Assembly (NCBI GenBank): GCA_964413535.1
Contig: CAYPTB010000040.1
Coordinates: 124,001-188,000 of the forward strand
DNA length: 64,000 nucleotides
Reading direction: 5' to 3'
From: CAYPTB01 sp964413535
Lineage (GTDB): Bacteria > Planctomycetota > UBA1135 > GCA-002686595
Positions 27,617 to 36,375 of the stretch are shown here, piece by piece (within the stretch, counting starts at the first letter, position 1; each line of letters opens with the position of its first letter). Below the pieces are notes generated by a model, which saw only the letters and a list, made by a program, of their open reading frames with translations, did no database searches and had not been told where the DNA came from. Position numbers and translations under genes: made by a program.

Positions 27617-28219
27617 GTGTTCCACGACCCTCATAGCTTCCCGTTCGTCGCGAGCCTCGAAGCCACGTTCGGCGACATCCTGCGCGAGCTCGGCGCACTC
27701 GGGCACGCGGACTTCGTCGAGAGCCCCGACTCTCTGACGACCGTCTCCGGCGGCTACGACGAGACGGGCTGGCGCTACTTCGCTCTCCACGGCGAGGAAG
27801 GCCTCGAGGGCAACCGCGCGCGCTGCCCGTTCACCGCGACCGCCAGCGCAGCGGTCCCGGGCCTGGTGAACGCCGGCTTCTCGCTCTTGCGTCCGGGAAC
27901 GCACCTCCATCCCCACCGCGGCGAGCTGCGCGGCGTGTTGCGCTGCCATTTCGCGCTCGTCGTGCCGAGCGGCGACTTTGGCCTGCGCGTCGGAGGCGAT
28001 ACGCGGCGCTGGCAGCCCGGTCACTGCCTGGCGTTCGACGACACGTTCGAGCACGAAGCCTGGAACCACGGCGACGGCGATCGCGTCGTGCTGATCGTCA
28101 CCTTCCGGCCGGTGGCAGCCGTGGAGGAGAACCCGGCGAATCCGTTGTCGTCTGTCGCGGCACCGTACTCACCACAGGCAGCAGCCTTCGTCGACGTCGG
28201 GGACGGCGCGCAGGCGTAG
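27617..28219 (+). CDS. Aspartyl/asparaginyl beta-hydroxylase family protein
   Basis: The 200-residue protein opens with FHDPHSFPFVASLEATFGDI, the usual first segment of this 2-oxoglutarate/Fe(II) dioxygenase family. The iron-binding core follows: LRPGTHLHPHRGELRGVLRC and, near the C-terminus, FDDTFEHEAWNHG. It would hydroxylate Asp or Asn side chains, or a small amphiphile as in LpxO relatives; the substrate is unknown. GTG at 27617 gives the natural N-terminus; upstream codons in frame encode Arg-rich filler. Its last 51 nt overlap the 3' end of the opposing membrane gene. Confidence 0.8.
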   Translation: MFHDPHSFPFVASLEATFGDILRELGALGHADFVESPDSLTTVSGGYDETGWRYFALHGEEGLEGNRARCPFTATASAAVPGLVNAGFSLLRPGTHLHPHRGELRGVLRCHFALVVPSGDFGLRVGGDTRRWQPGHCLAFDDTFEHEAWNHGDGDRVVLIVTFRPVAAVEENPANPLSSVAAPYSPQAAAFVDVGDGAQA

Positions 28220-29695
28220 GAGCTTCGACGCCAAGTACGGGAAGCTCGCGAGCTCGGGATCGCGCTCCGCGTTCGTCGAGCGGTGCACGACGCCGCCGCG
28301 CTCGAAGACGAGCGCCACGTTCGTGGCGCCGTGCTCGGCGAGGAACGTGACGCGCTGGCGCAGCGCTTGGTAGGGCAGCTTCCACGCGGGGGGGAGCCCT
28401 AGCTTCTGGGCCTCCGTCGGGCGGAAGAAGGCCACGAACGTCTCGTTGTTGGGCGCGCCGGACCAGCTCGGGACCGACAGTGCGTGCAACGCCGCGTCGG
28501 AGCTCGAGTGGATCGACACGAGGTCGCGCTCGACGTCGAACACGAGCAGTGCTTCGGGGATGATCATGTGGTTCGAGCGCCCGCCCTCCGTGCGCAGGTT
28601 GCTGAACATCGCGTAGCAGAGCGTCGTCTTCAGGCCGACGTAGGGCGAGAGGCCGTTCGCGAAGACGAGGGCGACGAACGGCAAGAGGATCGGCCGCGGC
28701 ACGATGCGCTGCGCCCGCGCGGGCTCGGGATCGCGGACGATGAGCGCTCGGCGCGAGACGAACGCGAGCACGCCGAGCCCGAGCACGCCGTAGACGAGCC
28801 AGAAGGAGCGAAACGCGTCGGGCTCGGGCGACACCGGTCCCGCATCCTCCGAGAACGCCGTGATGACGGCGAACGCAATCCACATGAGCGCCGAGAGCTC
28901 GAGGCCCGATCGAAGGAGCCGCACGAACCGCGAAGCGTTGCTCGCGGCGCCGAGGCGCAGCGCGTCCCAGGTCGAGGTAGCCAGGAACAGCGTCAGCACC
29001 GCGTAGAGCATCGCGGAGAAGCCCGGATAGGAGAAGCCGAGCAGGTAGTGGAACAGCGCCGCGAGCCAGACCCCTGCGAGCCGCGTACGGCGGAACGCGA
29101 GCAGGACCGGAATCGCGCCCTCGACCATCAGCGTGCCCCAGATGGAAACGAACTCCGCGGCTCGATTCCCCGGGAGAAACGCGAGCGAAACGCCGAACAC
29201 CGTGTGCTCGCGCAGCTTCGCGAGTTCGCTCGACGCGCAGGAGAGGTCCAGGTCGACGAAGCCCCAATTGAGCTTGTGCACGGTCGTCCACACGTACAGC
29301 ACGAGCAGCGACATGCGCGCGATCGGCGCGAACGCGGCGTAGAAGGCTGCGCTGCCATCACCGTCGAAACGACGAGACGTGGCGAACACAGCCAACGCCG
29401 CGACCTGCAGCACGAACACGAGCGTGCCGTGGTTGTTGACGTTCGGCATCTCGCCCCATAGCGTCGCCGCGTGCACGAGCGCGAGCGCGACGAACCGCGC
29501 GAGCGAGCTCGGCCGAGCCAGGACGAGCGCCGCACAGGCGATCGTCGCGGATTTGGCGAAGAACAGCAGCCGGTCAGCGTCCGGATCGAGCCGCGCACTC
29601 GTGTTGACGATCGCGGAGAGCGCCCACGCGAACGCGAAGACCGCGAATGCGCGCTCGCTCTGCCTGTCGGAAGTCGGCGGTGGTGCGTCGGCCAA
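28169..29695 (-). CDS. HTTM-like polytopic membrane protein (vitamin K-dependent carboxylase-like fold)
   Basis: The 508-residue protein has about ten membrane helices over residues 15-345 and a soluble C-terminal part. The segment VLYVWTTVHKLNWGFVD, a downstream WGTLMVEGAIPVLLAFRRTRLA and HYLLGFSYPGFS resemble the HTTM domain of gamma-carboxylase-like proteins. Whether the carboxylase chemistry is retained cannot be judged. The most upstream usable start is TTG at 29695, with a GAGGGCTCC stretch before it; there is no Met until past residue 80. Its tail overlaps the convergent beta-hydroxylase gene. Confidence 0.55.
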   Translation of the reverse strand: MADAPPPTSDRQSERAFAVFAFAWALSAIVNTSARLDPDADRLLFFAKSATIACAALVLARPSSLARFVALALVHAATLWGEMPNVNNHGTLVFVLQVAALAVFATSRRFDGDGSAAFYAAFAPIARMSLLVLYVWTTVHKLNWGFVDLDLSCASSELAKLREHTVFGVSLAFLPGNRAAEFVSIWGTLMVEGAIPVLLAFRRTRLAGVWLAALFHYLLGFSYPGFSAMLYAVLTLFLATSTWDALRLGAASNASRFVRLLRSGLELSALMWIAFAVITAFSEDAGPVSPEPDAFRSFWLVYGVLGLGVLAFVSRRALIVRDPEPARAQRIVPRPILLPFVALVFANGLSPYVGLKTTLCYAMFSNLRTEGGRSNHMIIPEALLVFDVERDLVSIHSSSDAALHALSVPSWSGAPNNETFVAFFRPTEAQKLGLPPAWKLPYQALRQRVTFLAEHGATNVALVFERGGVVHRSTNAERDPELASFPYLASKLLRLRAVPDVDEGCCLW

Positions 29696-30072
29696 GAGGA
29701 GCCCTCGCTACGCACGCGGAGTCTAGCCAGCCCATCCGCGAACATCGGCTGGGCCCCTCCAAGGCTGGGCGCTCTGGATGCAAGTGCGCGGGGAGCCGCT
29801 CGAGCGCTGTCGTCACCCAAGTCGTTCGGGGACGGAGTGGTCTCGGGCGACTGGATTCTCGAAGCACGGTTCTCGGAGGCAAGACGACCCGACCGCAAGG
29901 CGCACAGTGCCCCTCGGGCGCCTCCTTCCGGATCCCCCGCTGGCGTTCCCCGGGCCACGCACGGCCAAGAGCCCCGGACATCTTGGTGGACATGAATCGG
30001 GACAATTCCAGCATTCTGTCGATGTAAGCTATTGTATTACAGACCCTTGCGCCTGAGCAAAAGTGGACAGTC
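29696..30072. other. Intergenic region between divergent genes
   Basis: No protein segment is recognisable. The stretch 30003-30045 is unusually AT-rich for this window and includes TAAGCT (30025-30030) and TATTAC (30035-30040), either of which could be a -10 for the downstream fic remnant. The rest looks like featureless GC-rich DNA. Confidence 0.4.
29720..29725 (-). promoter_or_regulatory. Candidate -10 element for the HTTM-like gene
   Basis: Read on the minus strand, TAGACT lies 24 nt upstream of the TTG start. It has the TAnnnT form seen elsewhere in the window. Confidence 0.3.
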
Positions 30073-30452
30073 ATGGGTATCGAAGACACGCATCCGTGGA
30101 TCCGGTTCCAGGTCGACCTGCGGCACGCGGGTGCGGAGTTGTGGATCCTGCTCGGAGAAGCGGCCTCGAAGTGCGAGCACCTCTCGAAGGAACTTCCGTC
30201 GCCGCAACACGACAACGCCATCTAGCCCTCGACCTCGGGAATAACTGGGTTGGAGTAGCCGCGATCACCGAACTCTCCGCGCGACTCGCACGGGGCTACG
30301 TCGGCAGAACGACGAAGACCGTACAACACGACTCGAGCGTGCTCGAGGAGCTCGGGCTGATCGACCGCGAGCCCCGACGCGTCCGCGCGCGACGCGACAT
30401 CGTCTTCTCCTTCCTACCCCTGCGGCGCCGAGTTGCGGAGGATCCCGACTGA
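30073..30452 (+). pseudogene. Fic-family gene remnant with the catalytic core deleted
   Basis: ATG 30073 opens a 50-residue piece whose residues 6-35 (HPWIRFQVDLRHAGAELWIL, then LGEAASKCEHL) match the conserved N-terminus of one Fic family before it stops at 30225. In a second frame, about 30250-30452, lies a winged-helix-like tail (TKTVQHDSSVLEELGLIDRE, then RVRARRDIVFSFLP) like the C-terminal HTH of the same family. The entire Fic core with its HPFxxGNGR motif is absent. The tail stop overlaps the sulfatase ATG (TGATG). The family match is from memory of sequence patterns, not a search. Confidence 0.5.
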
Positions 30453-31948
30453 TGCCCGGCGACCAAGGTTCTCCTCGCCTCCTCGTCGTCAGCCTCCTCG
30501 TCGCGGCGAGTTGCTCGCGCGAGGTCGAGCGCCGGCCGAACGTGCTGTTCCTGCTCTCGGACCAGCACGTGGCGAGCGCGCTCGGGTGCGCGGGGGATCG
30601 CGACGCGCACACGCCGGCGCTCGATCGGTTGGCGCGCGACGGGGTGCGTTTCGCGAACGCCTTCTGCAACACGCCGCAGTGCTCGCCGTCGCGCTACACC
30701 ATCTGGACGGGGCGCTACAGCAGGAGTCACGGGCTGCGCGCGAACCGAGTGCCCGAGGACGTCACGCAGACGACGATCGCCGAGATCCTGCGATCCGAGG
30801 GCTGGGTCACGGCCTCGATCGGGAAGCACCACATGACCAACTCGCTCGCAGAGCACGGCTTCGACGTGGTGGTCGACTTCGACGACTTCGATGCCTGGCG
30901 CTCGCAGGCGAACGCTCCGCACTGGAACCAAGGCGGCGAATGGCTCGACTTCGCGCGTCGCGTGGTGCCGGGCCACGTCGGTACGAGCAGGGCCTCGAAC
31001 GAGGAGCACCGCGAAGGCTGGTTCGCGACGCGCGCGATCGAGTTCCTGCGCCAGCCACGCGAACGACCCTTCTGCCTGTGGCTCTCGTTCCACGGTCCAC
31101 ACACGCCCATCGCACCCTCGCCCGAGTTCGCCGAGCTGTATCGCGACCGCAAGGTGCAGCTTCCCGCGAGCTGGAACCATACCGGCCCGAGCGGGAATGC
31201 CGAGCTCGACTCCGCTCGCGCGATTTACAGATCGTTCGGCGAGTTCCAGCACGAGAGGACGAAGGCCTTATATCTGGCCTTCGTCGCGCAGATCGACCAC
31301 AACGTCGGCCGCGTGCTCGACGCGCTCGACGAGCTCGAGCTCGCCGACGACACGATCGTCGTCTACACGTCGGACCACGGCGACATGGCCGGCGCGCACG
31401 GCGTGTGGGGCAAGTACTACTTCCTCAACGAAGAGGTCGTGCGCGTGCCGTTGATCGCGCGCGTGCCGGCCGGCGTTCGCGGCGCCGTCGAGGGGGCCGA
31501 CCGGATTCGACTCTCGCAACCGGGCGCCGTGCACGAGGAGCTCGTTGAGCTCGTCGACCTCGCGCCCACGCTGCTCGAGCTGTGCGGCGTGCCCGTGCCC
31601 ACCAGCATGCAGGGTCGCAGCCTCGTCCCACTGCTCGACGGTACCGCCGAGGGGTGGCGCGAAGTGGTCTTCGCCGAGACGGGCATCCCGAGCCAGCCAG
31701 CCGGCCGCACGCTGATGGCGCGCAGTCGGAGTTTCAAGTACACGCTCCACGAGAAGCGCGGCGTGCGCAGCGAGCAGCTCTTCGACCTCACGAGCGATCC
31801 GGGCGAGATGCGCGACGTGGCCGCCGACCCCGCGCACGCGACCGAGCTCGCGGAGCTCCGCGGGGCGCTCGCCGACTGGGAACTGCGTACGGAGAGCGCT
31901 CCCCTCGTCCTGCCGCTCCCACTTGCCAAGCGCAACGCGGACGACTGA
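30452..31948 (+). CDS. Sulfatase lipoprotein, formylglycine (Cys) type
   Basis: The 498-residue protein has a lipobox (LLVAASC, Cys21), a metal-binding segment NVLFLLSDQH, the sulfatase signature CSPSR with Cys77 to be converted to formylglycine, GKHHMT, and a second metal site TSDHGDMAGAHG. It should be a lipid-anchored type I sulfatase hydrolysing sulfate esters outside the cytoplasm, typical of planctomycete polysaccharide use. No maturase is visible in the window. Its start overlaps the stop of the fic remnant, so its own promoter is unclear. Confidence 0.9.
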   Translation: MPGDQGSPRLLVVSLLVAASCSREVERRPNVLFLLSDQHVASALGCAGDRDAHTPALDRLARDGVRFANAFCNTPQCSPSRYTIWTGRYSRSHGLRANRVPEDVTQTTIAEILRSEGWVTASIGKHHMTNSLAEHGFDVVVDFDDFDAWRSQANAPHWNQGGEWLDFARRVVPGHVGTSRASNEEHREGWFATRAIEFLRQPRERPFCLWLSFHGPHTPIAPSPEFAELYRDRKVQLPASWNHTGPSGNAELDSARAIYRSFGEFQHERTKALYLAFVAQIDHNVGRVLDALDELELADDTIVVYTSDHGDMAGAHGVWGKYYFLNEEVVRVPLIARVPAGVRGAVEGADRIRLSQPGAVHEELVELVDLAPTLLELCGVPVPTSMQGRSLVPLLDGTAEGWREVVFAETGIPSQPAGRTLMARSRSFKYTLHEKRGVRSEQLFDLTSDPGEMRDVAADPAHATELAELRGALADWELRTESAPLVLPLPLAKRNADD

Positions 31949-32063
31949 CGGCCAACTGGGCACCCGCGATCCCGACCGCGTCCGCGACGCCGGATGGGCG
32001 GCTTCCCGGATGGGCGGCGTCGATGGGCGCGCGCGGCCGCCGTGAATCGAGGCCCGGATCGGT

Positions 32064-32076
32064 CATAATCCCCGGC
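32064..32076 (+). promoter_or_regulatory. -10 element 7 nt before a GTG start (putative leaderless promoter)
   Basis: CATAAT at 32064-32069 is one base from the TATAAT consensus. It is followed by CCCCGGC and GTG at 32077, and the GTG opens directly into a lipoprotein signal. There is no ribosome-binding site between them. Confidence 0.6.
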
Positions 32077-33864
32077 GTGCCGCGGATCGCAACGCTCCTC
32101 CTCGCCGTGTGCCTCGGATGCTCGTCCGGGGAGAGCTGGTCGGTCGAGGAGCTGCGGCCGCTGCTCGCAGGCGTCGTCGGCGCGCCGGGCGCCGAGAGCG
32201 AGCTCGCCTTGGGCTTTCGCGATACGGAGTACACGGACGAGATCGCGGTGCTTGGCTTCGACGAGGTCCTGGCGCTCGACGGGCTCGACCTGCCGGCCGT
32301 GTGCGCGGTGGACTTCGAGCTGCGGCTCGAGCTCGGCGCGGGGCGGCGCGAGCCGGAGTCGGTCGAGGCGCTGGTCGCGGCGCGCGCACGCGACGGGTCC
32401 ATGGTCCGCGAGCGCGTGCTCGTCTCGCTGCGGGGCGAACCGACGCGGCACTGGTTCCGCGGGCGCGTCGACCTGCGGGCCGGCGCGCCGATCGAGCGGC
32501 TCGAGCTCTCCGTCGCGCGGCCCCACGCCCTCGCCGCTACGGACGAGCCCGAGGTCGTGATCCTGCGGCCGCGAGCGCGCTGGAAGCTCGCGCTCACGCG
32601 ACCGCCTGCCGCAGCTCGGCGTGTGTTGCTCGTCACCTTCGACACGTTGCGTGCGGACCACTTGGGCTGTTACGGGAACTCGCAAGCTCGGTCGCCGTGC
32701 ATCGACGCCTTCGCAGCCGACTCCGTTCGCTTCGAGAGCGCTTGGTCGGCGAGCAACGTGACCAACCCGTCGCACGCGTCGATCCTGACGTCGCTGCACC
32801 TGAAGGACCACGAGGTGCGCAGCAACTTGATGAAGCTCTCGCCCGCGATCCCGAACCTCGTCTCGGCCTTGCGCGGACGCGGATTCCGAACGGCGGCCTT
32901 CGTCGCCTCGCACAACTTCGAGCCCGGCAAGACCGGATTCGACGAGCTCTTCGACGAGTTCCATCCTGCGCGCGTCACGCAGCGCCGCGCGGAGGACGTG
33001 AACGGCGACGTGCTGCCGTGGCTCACGCGCAATCGCGACCGCGACTTCTTCGCATGGGTGCACTACTACGACGCGCACGGGCCCTACGATCCGCCGCATC
33101 CGTTCAACGCACTGTTCCCGCCTGGCCCGGGGCCGAACATGGCGAAGGCGTGGCCCAAGCCCTCCTGGCGGGTGACGCGGAGGAACCCCGTCTTCACGCG
33201 CGCGCAGTATCTGGGCGAGATCGCCTACCTCGACCACCACTTCGGCGAGCTCGTCCGGCACCTGCGAGGACTCGGGATCCTCGATCGGATGCTGATTGCC
33301 GTGACCTCCGATCACGGCGAGTCGCTCGGCGAGCACGGCATCTCGTTCTCCCACAAGGGCCTGCACGAGACCACCACGCGCGTTCCCCTCTTCGTGCGCG
33401 TCCCCGGCGTCGAGCCGCGGATCGTGCGCGGCTTCGCGAGCACGCTCGACGTCTATCCGACGCTGTTCGACTGGCTCGACCTACCGCTCGCCGGTCCGGT
33501 GCGTGGACGGAGCTTGCGGCCGCAGATGGAGAGTGGCGCTCCCATCGACCGGGAACGCGTCTTCGCGGAGAGCGACCACGGGACACAGGTCGCGCTGCGC
33601 AGCGGCGAGTGGCTCGCGATCCTCGGGTTGGCGGATCGCCGGCTCACGAAGGGCGCAACGGTCGAAGCGCAACGGCTCGAGCTGTACGACAAGAGCGTCG
33701 ACGCAGGCGAAGTGCGCGACGTGGCAGGCGAGCGCGCCGAGCTCGCGCAGCGCCTGCGCACGGAGGTGCTCGAGTTCCTGGACGACGCCCTGACGCTCGG
33801 CTCGGAGCCCATCATGGACGAGGACTTCGCCCGCGAGATCGAGGGATTGGGCTACACGCGCTGA
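32077..33864 (+). CDS. Sulfatase-fold hydrolase lipoprotein with Thr-x-Pro-Ser-His active site
   Basis: The 595-residue protein has a lipobox (MPRIATLLLAVCLGC, Cys15), a beta-rich N-terminal domain of about 185 residues not found in simple sulfatases, then an alkaline-phosphatase-superfamily domain: LLVTFDTLRADHLGCYG, TNPSH at 229-233 and SDHGESLGEHG. The Cys/Ser-x-Pro-x-Arg signature is replaced, so formylglycine maturation is impossible. Thr229 would be the nucleophile, as in phosphatidyl or phosphoethanolamine transferases and LTA synthases. The product may be a phosphoesterase or transferase rather than a sulfatase. GTG 32077 is chosen from the promoter spacing and signal peptide. Confidence 0.8.
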   Translation: MPRIATLLLAVCLGCSSGESWSVEELRPLLAGVVGAPGAESELALGFRDTEYTDEIAVLGFDEVLALDGLDLPAVCAVDFELRLELGAGRREPESVEALVAARARDGSMVRERVLVSLRGEPTRHWFRGRVDLRAGAPIERLELSVARPHALAATDEPEVVILRPRARWKLALTRPPAAARRVLLVTFDTLRADHLGCYGNSQARSPCIDAFAADSVRFESAWSASNVTNPSHASILTSLHLKDHEVRSNLMKLSPAIPNLVSALRGRGFRTAAFVASHNFEPGKTGFDELFDEFHPARVTQRRAEDVNGDVLPWLTRNRDRDFFAWVHYYDAHGPYDPPHPFNALFPPGPGPNMAKAWPKPSWRVTRRNPVFTRAQYLGEIAYLDHHFGELVRHLRGLGILDRMLIAVTSDHGESLGEHGISFSHKGLHETTTRVPLFVRVPGVEPRIVRGFASTLDVYPTLFDWLDLPLAGPVRGRSLRPQMESGAPIDRERVFAESDHGTQVALRSGEWLAILGLADRRLTKGATVEAQRLELYDKSVDAGEVRDVAGERAELAQRLRTEVLEFLDDALTLGSEPIMDEDFAREIEGLGYTR

Positions 33865-33961
33865 TCGATCGACCCGCCTTCGAGCTGGGCACGGATACGC
33901 ATTCTTACTTAGAGCCGAGCGCGTGGACTCGTCGACCGGAGCACGGGCCGCGCGCAATTGC

Positions 33962-33967
33962 TAACCT
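33962..33967 (+). promoter_or_regulatory. Candidate extended -10 for the ferritin-like gene
   Basis: TAACCT preceded by TGC gives a TGn extended -10. A start near 33975 would leave a leader of about 117 nt before ATG 34092, long enough for regulation, though I see no clear riboswitch fold or Fur box. Confidence 0.35.
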
Positions 33968-34091
33968 TGGGGCGCACGGCTCTCGGCGAACGCGAAAGGA
34001 TCGAGATCGAGTGGCTGCAGCGGTGACAGCCCGATCGACTTCCAGCCGGAAGAGCGTGATCGAGCTCCCGATTCCGAAACGAGGCAGAGCC

Positions 34092-34631
34092 ATGCGAGAG
34101 AACAAGTTGCCTTCCGACATCGAGACGCTGCGCAAGCGCGCGCGCAAGCACATCGAGCAGGGCGCCGTGACGCAGGGCTATCGCGCCGACCGCGACAAGG
34201 TACTGCAACTCCTGAACGAGGCGCTCGCGACCGAGATCGTGTGCGTCCTGCGCTACAGGCGGCACTTCTTCATGGCCGAGGGCATCCACGCCGATCCCGT
34301 CGCTCAGGAGTTCCTCCAGCACTCCAACGAGGAGCAGGGCCACGCCGACCTGCTCGCCGCTCGCATCGTGCAGCTCGGCGGCGCACCCAATTTCGCTCCC
34401 GACGGTCTCTCCTCTCGCAGCCACGCCGAGTACGTCGAGGGCGACACGCTGCTCGATATGGTCCGCGAGAACCTCGTGGCCGAACGCATCGCGATCGACT
34501 CGTACTCCGAGATGATCCACTTCATCGGCGACGACGACCCGACGACGCGGCGCATGCTCGAAGGCATCCTCGCGATGGAGGAAGAGCACGCGGACGATCT
34601 CGCGGGGTTGTTGACCAAGGTCGAGAAGTGA
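34092..34631 (+). CDS. Ferritin-like / bacterioferritin-type iron protein
   Basis: The 179-residue protein is mostly helical and shows paired di-iron ligand motifs: LLNEALATEIVCVLRYRRHF, then HSNEEQGHADLLAARI in the first half, and ENLVAERIAIDSYSEMIHFI with MEEEHADDLAGLL in the second. This Glu...ExxH...Glu...ExxH pattern is the ferritin four-helix bundle. It probably stores or detoxifies iron in the cytoplasm. ATG 34092 gives a normal family length; no strong Shine-Dalgarno sequence precedes it. Confidence 0.85.
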   Translation: MRENKLPSDIETLRKRARKHIEQGAVTQGYRADRDKVLQLLNEALATEIVCVLRYRRHFFMAEGIHADPVAQEFLQHSNEEQGHADLLAARIVQLGGAPNFAPDGLSSRSHAEYVEGDTLLDMVRENLVAERIAIDSYSEMIHFIGDDDPTTRRMLEGILAMEEEHADDLAGLLTKVEK

Positions 34632-34674
34632 ACGTGACGGGAGCACGCGGACTCCCCCACGCTCGCCGTCGAGC

Positions 34675-36273
34675 TCAGCCTTCTGAGCAGGGGGCGGCCT
34701 CGGCGCTCTCGACGCCGCCGTAGCCGAGACCCTGCAAGTCTTCGAGGTCCTCGGGCGAGACCGCGTCGTCCGCAGTGTCCGGCAGGGTCCGAGCCATCTC
34801 GCGCAGACGCGCCTCCCAGCCGCTGCGCTCGACACGCCGCTCCAGGAACACGTCGACGAGCTCGCCCGGGTCCTTCCGCAAGTCGTACATCTCGAAGCAG
34901 TCCGCGAGCGCGCGGTAGACGAGCTTGAACTCCGCGTCGCGCAAGGAAACCAGGTCTTCGCGCGTCACGAACCGACCGCCCTCGACGGCGCGCAGGAGCC
35001 GAGTCACGGCCACGAGCTCGCGGGCTTCGTCCACGAGCAGCGACTTCCCCTCCTGTCCGGGGAGCTTCGGGAGCCCGAGGATCTCGAGCATGGTCGGCAC
35101 GACGTCGGCGTGCCGGACCAGCCGGTCCCGCGTCGCAGCCAGCCCGCGCTGCGCGGCGTGTCCCGCCGGCGGCTTCACGACCAACGGCACGTGCAGGAGC
35201 TCGTCGTACAGGTTCTCCTTGTGGCCCCACCAGCCGTGCTCGCCCAAAGCCTCGCCGTGGTCCGAAGTGAAGACGACCAGCGCGTCGTCGTACAGGCCGC
35301 GACGGGAGAGCGAATCGACGAGCGCTCCGACCCAGCGATCGACGAAGGCGACCTCGCCGGGATAGCGCGCGCGCTTCTCTTCGTTCGACGGCTGTTCGGC
35401 GAGTTGGAAGTGGACGGGGAACGCGATCGGCGCGTCCCTCCGGTTGGTGACCTTCGAAGCGATGCGGCGCCAGTTCTTCTCGCTGCCCCGCAGGAACTCC
35501 TCGGGTAGAGCCTGGACGTCCACTCCATCGGGGTGGGCCTCGTCATGGGAATCGAAGCTGAACGTGTGCTCGGATTGGAGGACGAAGCGATGCTCCCCCG
35601 GCGCGAGATCGAAGCTCTGCTCGTACTCGACGAGGTTCGAGACGTCGAACTCGGCGACGCGCTCCCCGTCCAGGAGCAACTCGGCCATGCGTCCCGCAGG
35701 CCGCTCGTGCGCGTTGTAGGGAACGTGCGGATCGGAGAAGTGCGCGAAGAGGAAGAAGGGCCCACGCCCCTGGAGGTCGTCGAGCACGCGCTCCATGCGC
35801 TCGAAGGTCGCCGGCGCCTGCACGATACGGCCGAAGTAATCGCGGTCGTAGCGCTCGAAGCCCCGCTCGAACGTGCTCGAGCGCGAGTCGGTGCCCAGCG
35901 TCCACAGGCTCACCACGGCCGCGGTGGCGAAGCCCTGCTCGCGCAAGTGCTCCGCCAGCAACGGCAGGTCTTCGGGAACGTCGTCCCACTCGTTCGCGAC
36001 GATGCCGGTCAGATGCGGTGAACGGCCCGAGAAGAGCGCCGCGTGCGAAGGCCGCGTCATCGGCGCGTGGCTGAACGCCTGCGAGAACGCCACGCCGTCG
36101 CGCGCGAGCGCGTCGAACGCTGGCGTCGCCACGTCCTCGATGCCCTTGCCCAGGTCGGCGCGCAACGTGTCGACGACGATCAGGACGACGTTCGCGGGCT
36201 GCTTCGCGTCCGCACAACCCGCCGCCAGGCAGAGGCCGGCAGCGAACGCAGCCTGGAGGAGGGGTGCGCGCAT
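34675..36273 (-). CDS. Sulfatase-fold hydrolase lipoprotein with Thr-x-Pro-Ser-His active site
   Basis: The 532-residue protein begins with a lipoprotein signal (MRAPLLQAAFAAGLCLAAGC, Cys20). It has VVLIVVDTLRADLG, TRPSH at residues 73-77 in place of the sulfatase Cys/Ser-x-Pro-x-Arg, and TSDHGEALGEHGWWGH. An insertion of about 100 residues (near 185-285) is Asp/Glu-rich and beta-like. As with the gene at 32077, Thr73 is the probable nucleophile, so phosphoester or transfer chemistry is as likely as sulfate hydrolysis. The ATG at 36273 starts the signal peptide; the extra upstream codons are Arg-rich. It converges on the ferritin gene. Confidence 0.82.
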   Translation of the reverse strand: MRAPLLQAAFAAGLCLAAGCADAKQPANVVLIVVDTLRADLGKGIEDVATPAFDALARDGVAFSQAFSHAPMTRPSHAALFSGRSPHLTGIVANEWDDVPEDLPLLAEHLREQGFATAAVVSLWTLGTDSRSSTFERGFERYDRDYFGRIVQAPATFERMERVLDDLQGRGPFFLFAHFSDPHVPYNAHERPAGRMAELLLDGERVAEFDVSNLVEYEQSFDLAPGEHRFVLQSEHTFSFDSHDEAHPDGVDVQALPEEFLRGSEKNWRRIASKVTNRRDAPIAFPVHFQLAEQPSNEEKRARYPGEVAFVDRWVGALVDSLSRRGLYDDALVVFTSDHGEALGEHGWWGHKENLYDELLHVPLVVKPPAGHAAQRGLAATRDRLVRHADVVPTMLEILGLPKLPGQEGKSLLVDEARELVAVTRLLRAVEGGRFVTREDLVSLRDAEFKLVYRALADCFEMYDLRKDPGELVDVFLERRVERSGWEARLREMARTLPDTADDAVSPEDLEDLQGLGYGGVESAEAAPCSEG

Positions 36274-36286
36274 GACGACGCGTCGG

Positions 36287-36292
36287 ATTCTA
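36287..36292 (-). promoter_or_regulatory. Candidate -10 element for the minus-strand sulfatase-like gene
   Basis: Read on the minus strand, TAGAAT lies 13 nt before the ATG. Initiation about 7 nt downstream would leave only a 6-nt leader, too short for a Shine-Dalgarno sequence. Confidence 0.5.
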
Positions 36293-36375
36293 GTCGGAGC
36301 GAGCCGCCCGCCGCTCCTCGCCTCCACACGCGCCGCCACGCGGCGCGCGTCCGTTCGGTCGGCCCGGAGCCGCCG

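Noticed and set aside
30056..30072. AAAAGTGGACAGTC resembling an insertion-sequence end
   Set aside because: No matching inverted copy, target duplication or transposase is visible nearby; a short resemblance is not enough.
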